NCBI GenBank assembly: GCA_964345075.1
Contig: CAYFPS010000006.1
Span: 95,952 to 159,951, forward strand
Direction: 5' to 3'
DNA length: 64,000 nt
From: CAYFPS01 sp964345075
GTDB taxonomy: Bacteria > CAIWAD01
Shown: piece after piece, positions 9,083 to 17,664 of the stretch
Numbering within the stretch: position 1 is the stretch's first letter
How the letters are laid out: each line of letters opens with the position of its first letter
Translations under genes and position numbers: made by a program
Notes under the pieces: model-generated
Told to the model about the DNA's origin: nothing
Database searches by the model: none
The model's input: the letters and a program-made list of their open reading frames with translations, nothing else

Positions 9083-9818
9083 GGGGCGACTAAGCGTCGT
9101 AATACCGGCCTACAACGAGGCCACCCGCATCGGACCCAGTCTGGAAAAGGCTGTGGATGTGCTTAAGCGGCTGGCGCCTTCTCATGAGATCCTGATTGTT
9201 GATGATGGCAGCCGCGACGGGACCGTTGATGTCGCCCGGGAAGCGGCGCGAGAGGCGGATCAGTTTCGCGCAGTAGTCAATGAAGTCAACCTGGGTAAGG
9301 GCGGAGCCGTCCGGCGGGGCATGCTGGAAGCCGCCGGTGACTGGGTGCTCTTCTGTGATGCAGACGAAAGCACACCGATGTCAACCCTCGAGAGTTTCCT
9401 TCCGCACACCGACACACAGGCTGTGATCATCGGCACCCGGAAAAATCGCGAAGCGCGGGTCGCCCGTCATCAGCCCTGGCTGCGTGAGACAATGGGCAAG
9501 GGCTTCACCCTGCTGGCGCGACTGCTGGCCGGTGTATACGTAACGGACTTTACTTGTGGCTTCAAGCTCTTTCGCCGGGATGCAGCGCAGGCCATTTTCT
9601 CCCGGCAGACGCTGTCCGACTGGAGTTTCGACGCGGAAATCCTCTTTCTGGCAAGACACCTTGGTTATGTGATACACGAGGTTCCAGTCATCTGGACCAA
9701 CGATGAAGACACACGCGTGCGCCTTTTGAAAGACACGCTGGACAGTGCCCGCGGACTACTGAAAATCGCCGGAAATCGTGCACGTGGCGTATACGGGCCG
9801 GCCGAAAGGAGTTCCTGA
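9075..9818 (+). CDS. Family 2 glycosyltransferase, dolichol/polyprenol-phosphate sugar synthase-like
   Basis: 247-residue GT2 enzyme of the dolichyl-phosphate glucose/mannose synthase group, which load sugars on a lipid phosphate for use by membrane GT-C transferases. Visible motifs are SVVIPAYNEATRI, EILIVDDGSRDGT, VNLGKGGAVRRGM (the lipid-sugar synthase signature), FCDADESTP and DFTCGFKLFRR. There are no C-terminal membrane segments. ATG 9075 aligns with the family start. The stop overlaps the ATG of the GT39-like gene, consistent with it supplying that enzyme's lipid-linked donor. Confidence 0.87.
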   Translation: MFEGRLSVVIPAYNEATRIGPSLEKAVDVLKRLAPSHEILIVDDGSRDGTVDVAREAAREADQFRAVVNEVNLGKGGAVRRGMLEAAGDWVLFCDADESTPMSTLESFLPHTDTQAVIIGTRKNREARVARHQPWLRETMGKGFTLLARLLAGVYVTDFTCGFKLFRRDAAQAIFSRQTLSDWSFDAEILFLARHLGYVIHEVPVIWTNDEDTRVRLLKDTLDSARGLLKIAGNRARGVYGPAERSS

Positions 9819-12052
9819 TGCTTCGCAGGGGCGCATGGCTGGAAATCCCGCTGGGCTCACGCCGCTTCAGGCTTGACCTTTGGCTACTGGCGATCATGGC
9901 CTTTGCCGCCATCGTAAGGCTGAACGGCCTTGACTGGGGCTGGTCCGACTTCGATCCGACAAAGGCTGGAGCTGTCGGCGAACGCTTCTACACCTTTCAT
10001 CCAGATGAGGCGTCCAATGTCCGTGTCGCCTGCAATTTCGAAGAATCCGATTCCTGGCGACCGACCGGTGATCTCTATGGTCAGAAGGTCGCTTACAGTC
10101 TTTATGGCGCCAGTACCGTCTATCTGCAGGTTCTGGCTGTCAAACTGGGGGCGCTGTTTACGGGAATCGACCCTTATGTGGAAAGCGATCATGCCAGTCA
10201 GCGCATGACTTATCTGAGCGTGCGCTGGATGACAGCCCTGCTCGGGCTGGTCAGCATTCTGCTTTTGTATTACGCGGCGGCCAGGCTCTACAATCACAAG
10301 GTGGCCAGACTGGCGGCACTGCTGCTGGCTGCGGCAACTTTTCACGCGCAGAGCGGTCGTTTTGGCACGGTGGACATTCCCATGGTCTTCTTCACGCTGT
10401 GGAGTTTTGCTCATGCGGTACACCTGTTAAAGGAAGACAGCTGGAAGCACCGGCTTCTGGCCGCGTTGGCAGCGGGATTGGCTGTCTCCACTAAGATCAA
10501 TGCCGTGCTGGTTGTGCTGCCCTTGATTGCCGCCGAGTTGCTGCGTGAGGATTGGCCGAAGGCCAGCATCGCCGAACTGCTGAAGGAGAGCCTTTCCCGC
10601 CTCTTCAGCAAAGGACTGATTGCGGCAGGGCTTGTCACCATCGGTGTCTTTTTTGTGATCAACCCCTATGCCTTCCTTGATTGGCGCGATTATCTTTTTG
10701 CCGATCACGCCTTCGGTCTCTTTCACATTCTGAAGAATGTGCGCGGGGAGTTTTATTACCCCTTCCAGATTCAGTTTCAGGACATCACGCCCTTTCTCTT
10801 TCTTCTGGGCAATGTGCTTTTCTGGGCGGCCGGCCCTGCGCTGGAACTTGCCGGCCTGGCAGGCATTCCCTGGCTGCTGCTGAAGCGGCGCAAGGCGGAT
10901 CTCGTCCTGCTGGCCTGGGTGCTGCCTGCCTTTCTGATGACAGCTGCCGCCCGCGTGATGTTCATGCGCTATTCGCTGCCCTTCCTGCCGCTGCTGGCCC
11001 TGCTTGCCGCCGTCCTGCTGGTGGATCTGATGAGCTCCATGGACTGGCGCAGGCGTCTGGGGCAGGGGCTTGGCCTGATTGTCGTGCTGGTCTCCGCAGG
11101 CTGGACTCTGGCCTTGGCCAGTGTGCACAACAGCGAGGACAGTCGTATCACGGCCGGGCGCTGGCTGTATCACAATCTTCCCGAGGGGGCGCGCCTGCTG
11201 CATGAGCGCAGCGCGAATACGATCAAGCTGACCATCGACATGCCGCGCTACCAGAATGTCTGCCTTGAAATACCCACCATCTACAGGGCCGACGCCAACA
11301 GCGAGGCGGAAAAGCTGGACTTTCTCGCCTCCAAACTGGAGCAAGTGGACTGGGCGGCCATTCTGGAGAGCAATCGAAAACTGGGCTACGAACGCAGTAG
11401 CCGCTACCCGGCCGAGCGTGCTTTCTACCGCGCACTTTACGCCGGCGAACTTGGCTTCAGTCGTGATACAAGCTTTCAGGTGAAGCCATCGCTTTTCGGA
11501 CTGGAAATTGACGATCGCGCTGCCGAGTTCAGCCTGCGCTACTACGATCACGAGCAGGTGGATATCTTCCGCCGGACGGATCCTGAAGCCCTTGCCGCAG
11601 GGATCGACCGACTGAAGGAAGAGCTGGAGCGTGACTCCGGCACGGTGGATTATCAACTGGCACGGGCCCAGAGACTGATTGAGCAGGGCAATCCCAATGG
11701 AGCACGAAGCCTGCTGGTGGAGGTGATCGATGGTGATCGCGGGCAGGCTCCCGCCATTGTCATGATTGCAGAAATGCTGGCTGATGTGGCACTCTCGCTT
11801 AAGGCCGCCGGTGATGCTGGACAGGCCGCGCAGCTGGGCGGGCAGGCCGATGAGCTCTTCAATCGCGCGCTTGCTTTGCCATCGAGCAATGTAAATCGTG
11901 AGGGCTACCTGGCTACGTGGGCGCTGGCTCGCGGTCGACTGCTGGGTGCCGAGGCCGGTCTTTCCATGCTGCAGCAGGCGCGTCAGGCGGGTTTGTCCGG
12001 GCTGGTGATTGACAAGGCAGAAGCAGAGCTTCTGGGAGGGCAAAGGCCATGA
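9818..12052 (+). CDS. GT39/PMT-like membrane glycosyltransferase with C-terminal TPR
   Basis: 744-residue integral membrane protein resembling family 39 (protein O-mannosyl / ArnT-like) GT-C transferases. The first periplasmic loop carries the acidic FHPDEASNVRVA motif, where the family usually has a DE or DD. About ten membrane segments extend to roughly residue 430. RFGTVDIPMVFFTLWSFAHA matches the conserved second region. After a soluble domain, TPR-like helices appear around residues 600-740. Translationally coupled to the lipid-phosphate sugar synthase upstream. It likely transfers a polyprenol-linked sugar to protein or glycan outside the inner membrane. The acceptor is unknown. Confidence 0.8.
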   Translation: MLRRGAWLEIPLGSRRFRLDLWLLAIMAFAAIVRLNGLDWGWSDFDPTKAGAVGERFYTFHPDEASNVRVACNFEESDSWRPTGDLYGQKVAYSLYGASTVYLQVLAVKLGALFTGIDPYVESDHASQRMTYLSVRWMTALLGLVSILLLYYAAARLYNHKVARLAALLLAAATFHAQSGRFGTVDIPMVFFTLWSFAHAVHLLKEDSWKHRLLAALAAGLAVSTKINAVLVVLPLIAAELLREDWPKASIAELLKESLSRLFSKGLIAAGLVTIGVFFVINPYAFLDWRDYLFADHAFGLFHILKNVRGEFYYPFQIQFQDITPFLFLLGNVLFWAAGPALELAGLAGIPWLLLKRRKADLVLLAWVLPAFLMTAAARVMFMRYSLPFLPLLALLAAVLLVDLMSSMDWRRRLGQGLGLIVVLVSAGWTLALASVHNSEDSRITAGRWLYHNLPEGARLLHERSANTIKLTIDMPRYQNVCLEIPTIYRADANSEAEKLDFLASKLEQVDWAAILESNRKLGYERSSRYPAERAFYRALYAGELGFSRDTSFQVKPSLFGLEIDDRAAEFSLRYYDHEQVDIFRRTDPEALAAGIDRLKEELERDSGTVDYQLARAQRLIEQGNPNGARSLLVEVIDGDRGQAPAIVMIAEMLADVALSLKAAGDAGQAAQLGGQADELFNRALALPSSNVNREGYLATWALARGRLLGAEAGLSMLQQARQAGLSGLVIDKAEAELLGGQRP

Positions 12053-13110
12053 GATCCCGCATATTCCTACTGCTGACTATCGTTCTGATGGTGCTGATGG
12101 CAGCCTGTTCCCGGCCGCGCGCCATGGGGCAGCGCTATGAAGTCACTGTGCTGGCGGACACCACGGCCCGCGCTTTGCTCAAACCGCTGGTTGAAGAGCT
12201 CTTTTCCGATGTCTGGATCAGTCCACAGATGGAGCCGCGCATGAGCGTGCGTTGGGCGGATCCTGCACAGCTGGAGCGGGAGATCACGGCGCGCAACCTG
12301 ATGCTGGTGGGTACTGGCGGTGAGGGGACGGTCGCAACCTTTCTGGAATCTATCCTCTCCGCTGATGTGCGTGATCGCGTCCAGGCTGAGGAGGCCTTTG
12401 TCTTTGCCCGTCAGGATGCTTTCGCCCGCGGGCAGCAGATGCTGATTCTGGCCGCGCCCAATGTGGACTCCTTCAGGCGACAGCTCTCAACCTGGCAGGA
12501 GGATATCAGGCAACGCTATCTGGATCACGAGTGGTCCGAAACCCTTGCCACTCAAAAGACCGGCCGTGAGCATCAGGCTCTGGCAGATAGTCTGGCTGCA
12601 ACCTGTGGTTTCAGCCTGCCCATTCCGCCGGACTGGTTTGTGGTGCAGGAAGTCGCGGATCCAGCATTCCTGCGCCTGAGGCGACTGAGTCCCGATCGCT
12701 GGATCACGATCCACTGGGTAGAGGGCGAGGACAGCCTCTGGACAACGGAAGCAGGTCTGCGGGAAGTGCGTGCCCGACTGGGGCGGCGCTACTGGGACAA
12801 GGATTACTCGGAAGCCGAATTCGGTCGTTTCAGCCGGCCGCGACTGGGCGGGCATCAGGCCAGTCTGCTTGAAGGGCTTTGGGGCACGGATGCGCGCGTG
12901 GGCGGCGGGCCCTTTCTCTTCTATGCCCTGCATGTGCCGGGCGCGGCAGGCCGTCCGGCTGGCCGCACCTATTATATTGATGCGGCGGTCCTGCATCCGG
13001 GCGGACCGAAAAGTCCTTTTCTGCACCAGCTGAGCTGTCTGGTTTCGGCATTTCGTGTGACAGACGAGAGGGGCAAGACAATCGAAAGCAATCAGGAAAC
13101 GGGGAACTGA
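12049..13110 (+). CDS. DUF4837-like lipoprotein
   Basis: 353-residue predicted lipoprotein with signal MRSRIFLLLTIVLMVLMAAC, lipidated on Cys20. The body resembles the DUF4837 family of Bacteroidota: it opens with YEVTVLADTTA and has a GTGGEGTV stretch. A second half around PIPPDWFVVQEVADPAFLRLRR and WITIHWVEG follows. No catalytic motif is evident and the family has no known function. The 4-bp overlaps on both sides place it in the glycosyltransferase-purE run. Assignment rests on pattern memory of the N-terminal motif and the two-domain layout. Confidence 0.6.
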   Translation: MRSRIFLLLTIVLMVLMAACSRPRAMGQRYEVTVLADTTARALLKPLVEELFSDVWISPQMEPRMSVRWADPAQLEREITARNLMLVGTGGEGTVATFLESILSADVRDRVQAEEAFVFARQDAFARGQQMLILAAPNVDSFRRQLSTWQEDIRQRYLDHEWSETLATQKTGREHQALADSLAATCGFSLPIPPDWFVVQEVADPAFLRLRRLSPDRWITIHWVEGEDSLWTTEAGLREVRARLGRRYWDKDYSEAEFGRFSRPRLGGHQASLLEGLWGTDARVGGGPFLFYALHVPGAAGRPAGRTYYIDAAVLHPGGPKSPFLHQLSCLVSAFRVTDERGKTIESNQETGN

Positions 13111-13552
13111 TGGCAAAGGTTTTGATTTTGATGGGCTCGGAAAGCGACCGGGCAGTTTTTGAAAAGTCGCTGGACTACTACAAGTACTTCGGCATCGAGG
13201 CCGAAATCAAGGTTTCCAGCGCGCACCGCAACGCCGCCCAGACCGCCGGACTGGCTTCCGGGGCCAGGGACAAAGGCTACGGCGCTATCGTTTGTGGCGC
13301 TGGCATGGCCGCACATCTGGCAGGGGTNNNNNNNNNNTGATCGGCGTACCACTGGATGCATCACCGCTGGGTGGTATGGACTCCCTTCTGGCCACAGTCC
13401 AGATGCCTGCCGGTATTCCCGTGGCCACGCTGGCCATCGGCAAGGCCGGGGCAATCAATGCCGCCGTACTCTGCGCGCGCATCTTTTCCCTGACCGATCA
13501 GGAGATGGTCGGGAAACTCGATGCCTTCATGGCAGCAGGTGCCAAGCTCTGA
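13110..13552 (+). CDS. purE: N5-carboxyaminoimidazole ribonucleotide mutase PurE (interrupted by assembly gap)
   Basis: Purine biosynthesis enzyme that converts N5-CAIR to CAIR. The N-terminal half has LILMGSESDR, VSSAHRN and GAGMAAHLAG. The C-terminal half has IGVPLDASPLGGMDSLLATV and LAIGKAGAINAA. Between them lies the 10-N gap, across which the two halves are in different frames. The family has ten residues between HLAG and the IGVP motif, so the true gap should be near 26 nt, which restores the frame. I therefore treat the gene as intact in the organism. It overlaps the genes on each side by 1 bp. Confidence 0.9.
13328..13337. other. Assembly gap (10 N) inside purE
   Basis: A run of ten N. 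The reading frame differs on the two sides, so the number of N is a placeholder and not a measured length. Confidence 0.99.
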
Positions 13553-14463
13553 TGAAACCACGCGTGCTGCTGGTCGGCTGTCATGGCCGACTGGGACAGC
13601 ATCTTCTAAGGCGCCTGCTGGGTGAAGCCCAGGTGCTGGGGCTGGACATGGCTCAGAGCAGCTTCGTTGTCCATCCCGATTTTGAGTATGCCCGTCTGGA
13701 GGGCACCAGCCGCAAGGCACTCAAACCGCATTTTACCGGCTTTCGGCCGCAGGCAGTGATCAACGCAGCCGCGTATACAAATGTGGATCTGGCGGAGAAG
13801 GAAAAGGAAGCCTGCTGGCGCAGCAATGTGGATCTGGTCCGGGCGCTGGCTGATAGCTGCCGGCCTGCCCGAATCTGGCTGGGGCAGGTTTCCACCGATT
13901 ACGTCTTTGATGGTCATGACGGGCCTTATGCGGAAAGTGATCGGCCCTCAGCCGAGGGTGTATACGCCCGAAGCAAACTGGCTGCGGAAAACCTGCTGAA
14001 AGGCGAGGACTTTCCCATTGCGATTTTTCGCACGATCGTTCTCTTCGGCAAGGGGCACGGCCTTAAGCCGGATTTCTTTCAGTGGGCCGAAAGCGAACTG
14101 CGCGCCGGTCGTGAGATCAACATCGTGACGGACCAGCTGGGGAACTGCTGCTGGGCGGGCGATCTGGCAAAGGCGATTCGTCAGGCCTTGTATCACGTCA
14201 GGAAGGGCCTTTTTCATGTGGCCGCGCACGGGCATGTTTCACGGTTTGAAATGGCCTGCATGATGGCTGATCAACTTGGGCTGGACAAGAGCCTGATCAA
14301 GCCAATCCTGACTGCCGGGCTGAATCAGGCGGCTCCGCGCCCCCTGACCTCCGGCCTGAAGGTTGAATGGACGGAGCGGGAACTGGACATTCGCTTTCCC
14401 GATATTGCGACAAGTCTGGCGGCATGGGCCGCGGACCGTGCAGAATTGTGGTCGATCAACTGA
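13552..14463 (+). CDS. rmlD: dTDP-4-dehydrorhamnose reductase-like NAD(P)-dependent epimerase
   Basis: 303-residue short-chain dehydrogenase of the RmlD substrate-binding family, the last step of dTDP-L-rhamnose synthesis. The Rossmann motif is GCHGRLGQHLL at the N-terminus. AAAYTNVDLAEKEKE is the family hallmark, followed by STDYVFDGHDGPYAE and YARSKLAAE, which holds the catalytic Tyr-x-x-x-Lys. The ATG overlaps the purE stop. rmlA, rmlB and rmlC are not in the window, so the exact nucleotide-sugar substrate is inferred. Confidence 0.83.
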   Translation: MKPRVLLVGCHGRLGQHLLRRLLGEAQVLGLDMAQSSFVVHPDFEYARLEGTSRKALKPHFTGFRPQAVINAAAYTNVDLAEKEKEACWRSNVDLVRALADSCRPARIWLGQVSTDYVFDGHDGPYAESDRPSAEGVYARSKLAAENLLKGEDFPIAIFRTIVLFGKGHGLKPDFFQWAESELRAGREINIVTDQLGNCCWAGDLAKAIRQALYHVRKGLFHVAAHGHVSRFEMACMMADQLGLDKSLIKPILTAGLNQAAPRPLTSGLKVEWTERELDIRFPDIATSLAAWAADRAELWSIN

Positions 14464-14471
14464 GGACAAGC

Positions 14472-15194
14472 ATGGATCTTCGCCGGGTTCTGGTCATCAT
14501 GCCCACCTACAACGAGGCCGAAAATATCGAGGCCATCGCGAAGCAGGTGCTCGCGCAGGATCCACGCATTGAACTGCTGGTTGTGGACGACGGCAGTCCC
14601 GATGGCACGGGGAAGCTGGCCGACAACATGGTTGCAGCCGAGCCACGCGTCCATGTGATACACCGTGAAGGCAAGCTCGGGCTGGGAACGGCCTATGTAA
14701 GGGGTTTCCGCTGGGCGATCGAAAAAGGTTACGATGCCGTCTGCGAGATGGATGCCGATTTCAGCCATGATCCCACCGTGCTGCCGGAGTTGATCAAAGG
14801 TGCCGAGGAGCACGACCTGGTCATTGGAAGCCGTTACAAGACGGGCGTCAATGTGGTCAACTGGCCGCTTTCCCGCCTGCTGCTCAGTTACGGCGCCAGC
14901 ATGTATACGCGCATGATCACGGGCATGCCGGTCAAGGATCCCACATCGGGCTTCAAGTGCTTTCGGCGAACGACGTTGGAAGCGCTGGATCTGGATAAGC
15001 TGCGCTCCGGCGGTTACAGCTTCCAGATTGAAGTCAATTTCAAGGTCTGGCGTAAGGGCTTGTCCATTCTGGAAGTTCCCATCATTTTTGTCGATCGCTT
15101 TCAGGGGCGCAGCAAAATGAGTAAGGCCATTGTGCGTGAGGCGATCTGGATGGTATGGAAGTTGAAACTGGCCGCCTTGATCGGCCGAATTTGA
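14472..15194 (+). CDS. Polyprenol monophosphomannose synthase (DPM1-like GT2)
   Basis: 240-residue GT2 enzyme that transfers mannose from GDP-mannose to polyprenol phosphate at the inner membrane. It has VIMPTYNEAENIE, LLVVDDGSPDGTG, HREGKLGLGTAYVRGF, CEMDADFSHDP and DPTSGFKCFRR. The closing FVDRFQGRSKMSKAI stretch is highly characteristic of DPM1. It lacks the membrane tail seen in some bacterial fusions. ATG 14472 is 8 bp after the upstream stop. It probably feeds mannose to the GT-C enzymes at 5.1 and 9.8 kb. Confidence 0.9.
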   Translation: MDLRRVLVIMPTYNEAENIEAIAKQVLAQDPRIELLVVDDGSPDGTGKLADNMVAAEPRVHVIHREGKLGLGTAYVRGFRWAIEKGYDAVCEMDADFSHDPTVLPELIKGAEEHDLVIGSRYKTGVNVVNWPLSRLLLSYGASMYTRMITGMPVKDPTSGFKCFRRTTLEALDLDKLRSGGYSFQIEVNFKVWRKGLSILEVPIIFVDRFQGRSKMSKAIVREAIWMVWKLKLAALIGRI

Positions 15195-15201
15195 GTCACC
15201 C

Positions 15202-16155
15202 ATGGAACCTGTTCTCGAGTTTGAAAAGCCGATTGTCGAGCTGGAGCGTCAGCTGGAGCAGATGCGCACCTTAAGCCGCTCGACGGGCATGGATTCCACC
15301 AAGGAAATCGGCCGGCTGGAGGAGAAGCTGCAGGAGCTCAGGGCCCGCACCTACTCGCGCCTTGACTGCTGGCAGACCGTGCAGCTGGCCCGACATCCCA
15401 AGCGGCCCTACACTCTGGATTACATCGAGCGGATCGCCAGCGACTTCAGCGAGCTGCATGGTGATCGCGCCTTTGCCGATGATCCGGCCATCGTTTCAGG
15501 CTTTGGCCGAATTGGCCGTCGCAGTGTGGCGATTATCGGCCATCAGAAGGGCCGTGATACAAAGAGCAACATCCATCGCAACTTCGGCATGCCGCAGCCA
15601 GAGGGCTACCGCAAGGCCCTGCGCATCATGAAGACGGCCGAGCGCTTCGGCCGCCCGGTGATCACGCTGGTGGACACGCCCGGTGCCTATCCGGGACTGG
15701 GGGCAGAGGCGCGCGGACAGGCCGAGGCCATTGCGCGCAATCTTTTCGAAATGGCCAAGCTGCGAGTTCCCATTATCACGGTCGTGATTGGCGAGGGCGG
15801 ATCCGGCGGCGCCCTGGCGCTTGCCGTGGCCGATCGTGTCCTGATCATGGAGCACAGCATCTACAGCGTGATCAGCCCGGAAGGCTGTGCTTCGATTCTC
15901 TTCCGTGATGCAAGCCGGGCCCGTGATGCGGCCGAGGCCATGCAGCTGACAGCGCCCGGCCTGAAGGAGCGTGGAGTCGTGGACGAGATCGTTCCTGAAC
16001 CGCTGGGTGGCGCGCACCGTGATCCCGATGCCGCGGCAATGAGCCTTAAAGAGGCTGTGGTGCGTCATCTGGACGCGCTGGAAGCCCTGGACTGTGATAC
16101 ACGCATCGATCAGCGCATCGCCAAGTACTCGAGCATGGGCATTTTTGATGAGTGA
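15202..16155 (+). CDS. accA: Acetyl-CoA carboxylase carboxyltransferase subunit alpha
   Basis: Half of the carboxyltransferase that makes malonyl-CoA for fatty acid synthesis. The 317-residue length matches standard AccA. A helical N-terminal segment (ELERQLEQMRTLS) is followed by LARHPKRPYTLDYI, the DTPGAYPGLGAEARGQ motif and GEGGSGGALALAVADRVL. These form the crotonase-like core and oxyanion region. accD is not in the window. The ATG lies 7 bp after the previous stop; the end overlaps the thioesterase gene by 8 bp. Confidence 0.95.
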   Translation: MEPVLEFEKPIVELERQLEQMRTLSRSTGMDSTKEIGRLEEKLQELRARTYSRLDCWQTVQLARHPKRPYTLDYIERIASDFSELHGDRAFADDPAIVSGFGRIGRRSVAIIGHQKGRDTKSNIHRNFGMPQPEGYRKALRIMKTAERFGRPVITLVDTPGAYPGLGAEARGQAEAIARNLFEMAKLRVPIITVVIGEGGSGGALALAVADRVLIMEHSIYSVISPEGCASILFRDASRARDAAEAMQLTAPGLKERGVVDEIVPEPLGGAHRDPDAAAMSLKEAVVRHLDALEALDCDTRIDQRIAKYSSMGIFDE

Positions 16156-16579
16156 GCGTCCGCTGAAGCGGGTGGCCACCATTCGCGTGCGCTATGGCGA
16201 AACCGACCAGATGCGCTACGCCTATCATGCCCATGCCGCCTTCTGGTTTGATGTGGCACGAACCGAGCTCCTGCGCGGTCGCGGCATCGTCTATCGCCAG
16301 TTGGAAGACGAAGGCTGGATTCTGCCTGTATTGGCCCTCCATGTGGACTATCATCTGGCCGCCCATTACGATGATCAGCTCGATCTGTTTGCCGCCTTTG
16401 ATCCTGTGCTGCGGGCTGGAAGGGCCAGCGGCAGGCTATTCGGCATTCGCTATGAAGTCAGGCGTGGCGAAGAGCTGTGTTACAGCGGCTGGACGCGGCA
16501 CTGTTTCCTGCGGGAAAGCGAACAACGGCGCCATGTGGTTCGACTGCCGGAATGGATCGTCAAGGAACTGGAAACATGA
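16148..16579 (+). CDS. Acyl-CoA thioesterase, 4HBT/YbgC family
   Basis: 143-residue hot-dog-fold thioesterase. YGETDQMRYAYHAHAAFWFD followed by VARTE matches the YbgC/4-hydroxybenzoyl-CoA thioesterase active-site segment, with the Asp of ETD as the probable catalytic acid. YbgC often sits in tol-pal operons; here it is instead next to accA, pointing to acyl-CoA hydrolysis in lipid metabolism. The start ATG lies within the accA end. The stop overlaps the next ATG. Confidence 0.83.
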   Translation: MSERPLKRVATIRVRYGETDQMRYAYHAHAAFWFDVARTELLRGRGIVYRQLEDEGWILPVLALHVDYHLAAHYDDQLDLFAAFDPVLRAGRASGRLFGIRYEVRRGEELCYSGWTRHCFLRESEQRRHVVRLPEWIVKELET

Positions 16580-16779
16580 CTCAGCCATCTCGTCCCGCAC
16601 CGCGCACGATCAGCCCCGATCTGGCCGAACTGCTCTGCTGCCCCGCCTGTCATGGCGAGCTGGACCTCAGTCTGGATCCGATTCCCTGCAGCCAGTGTGG
16701 AACCAGCTTTGTCTGGCGTGGTGCTATTCCGGATCTGCTTCCACCTGACAGCCCGAAGACAGAGCCGGAACAGGCCTGA
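16576..16779 (+). CDS. Trm112-like small zinc-ribbon protein
   Basis: 67-residue protein with two knuckles, CCPACHGEL and CSQCGTSFVWR, then IPDLLPPD, the layout of bacterial Trm112/YcaR proteins. These usually act as small stabilising partners of methyltransferases, or are of unknown role. The ATG overlaps the preceding stop by 4 bp. It closes the gene run; a gap of 56 bp with the putative yajC promoter follows. Confidence 0.75.
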   Translation: MTQPSRPAPRTISPDLAELLCCPACHGELDLSLDPIPCSQCGTSFVWRGAIPDLLPPDSPKTEPEQA

Positions 16780-16791
16780 AGCGGCCAGCAT

Positions 16792-16803
16792 TTCCTACCT
16801 TTA
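16792..16803 (+). promoter_or_regulatory. Putative promoter element TTCCTACCTTTA upstream of yajC
   Basis: Exact 12-mer match to the element at 5025. It lies in the 56-bp intergenic space before yajC, giving a predicted leader of about 27 nt with AGGAG at 16823. It resembles the TAnnTTTG minus-7 box of Bacteroidota. Confidence 0.35.
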
Positions 16804-16835
16804 ACCTTTTGTGAAATCAATCAGGAGCTTTGGCA

Positions 16836-17126
16836 ATGCCCGTATTTGCACAGGCGGCCTCCCAGGGAATGGGCGGCATGCTGGTCACCTTTGGTCTGAT
16901 GTTCGCCGTGATGTGGTTCCTCATCATTCGTCCGCAGCAGAAGCGGCAGAAGGAACACCAGAGCATGGTCAACAGCCTGAAGAAGGGCGACCGCGTCATC
17001 ACCAGTGGTGGTCTGCACGGCGTGATCAAGGATGTTCGCGAGCACACGATTCTGGTCAAGATTGCCGAGAACACCGTTGTTGAGATCAGCCGTGGGGCTG
17101 TTGCCAGCTTGAAGGGTGCCGAATAG
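16836..17126 (+). CDS. yajC: Preprotein translocase accessory subunit YajC
   Basis: 96-residue single-pass protein of the SecDF-YajC complex. One membrane segment around residues 14-33 runs into the family signature FLIIRPQQKRQKEHQ. The soluble tail KKGDRVITSGGLHGVI and DNTVVEI-like segment complete the YajC fold. Start ATG 16836 has AGGAG 8 bp upstream; the same spacing recurs at the next gene. secD and secF are not adjacent, since def follows directly. Confidence 0.92.
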   Translation: MPVFAQAASQGMGGMLVTFGLMFAVMWFLIIRPQQKRQKEHQSMVNSLKKGDRVITSGGLHGVIKDVREHTILVKIAENTVVEISRGAVASLKGAE

Positions 17127-17150
17127 GCATTCTGGAAAGGAGCTTTGGGG

Positions 17151-17663
17151 GTGGAAGAAGGTCGCGGAGTTCGCGTCATCGGGGATCCCGTTCTGCGCCG
17201 TAAGGCACAGCCGGTAACCGACTTCGGCGAAGGACTGAAGCAGTTCGCCATGGAGATGTACGAGGAGATGATCGATGCCGATGGTATCGGTCTGGCTGCT
17301 CCGCAGGTTGGCGTGCTGAAGCGCTTTCTGGTGGTTGGCATGCCCGATGACGAGACGGACATGCTGACACTTTCAGCCTATGCCAATCCCGAAATCATCG
17401 ACAAGGCCGGCTCCTGCACCATGGAAGAGGGCTGCCTGAGCATTCCCGGTGTGCGAGAAGATGTTGAGCGTCCCGAGCGCATTTTGCTGCGCTGGCAGGA
17501 TCTTGACGGCAACACGCGCGAGCAGTGGTTCGACGATCTTGAAGCACGCGTGCTCCAGCATGAGATGGATCACCTGGAAGGCGTGCTTTTCACGGATCGC
17601 ATCAGCCCCACGCGCAAGCTGGCCCTGAAGCGCCGGCTGGATCAGATTTCCCAGCGGGCCTGA
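17151..17663 (+). CDS. def: Peptide deformylase
   Basis: Iron/zinc metallohydrolase that removes the N-formyl group from nascent proteins. All three motifs are intact: GIGLAAPQVG, EGCLSIPG (metal Cys) and HEMDHLEG (HExxH with two metal His). GTG 17151 is preferred over TTG 17145 because AGGAG at 17138 is then 8 bp away, exactly as for yajC. The 170-residue size is normal. Followed after 1 bp by fmt, the enzyme that adds the formyl group. Confidence 0.95.
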   Translation: MEEGRGVRVIGDPVLRRKAQPVTDFGEGLKQFAMEMYEEMIDADGIGLAAPQVGVLKRFLVVGMPDDETDMLTLSAYANPEIIDKAGSCTMEEGCLSIPGVREDVERPERILLRWQDLDGNTREQWFDDLEARVLQHEMDHLEGVLFTDRISPTRKLALKRRLDQISQRA

Positions 17664-17664
17664 G

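Noticed and set aside
10427..12043. Long minus-strand open frames opposite GT39, DUF2723 and the symporter
   Set aside because: They lie exactly opposite well-supported genes, have no conserved motifs, and long antisense frames are expected in GC-rich DNA.
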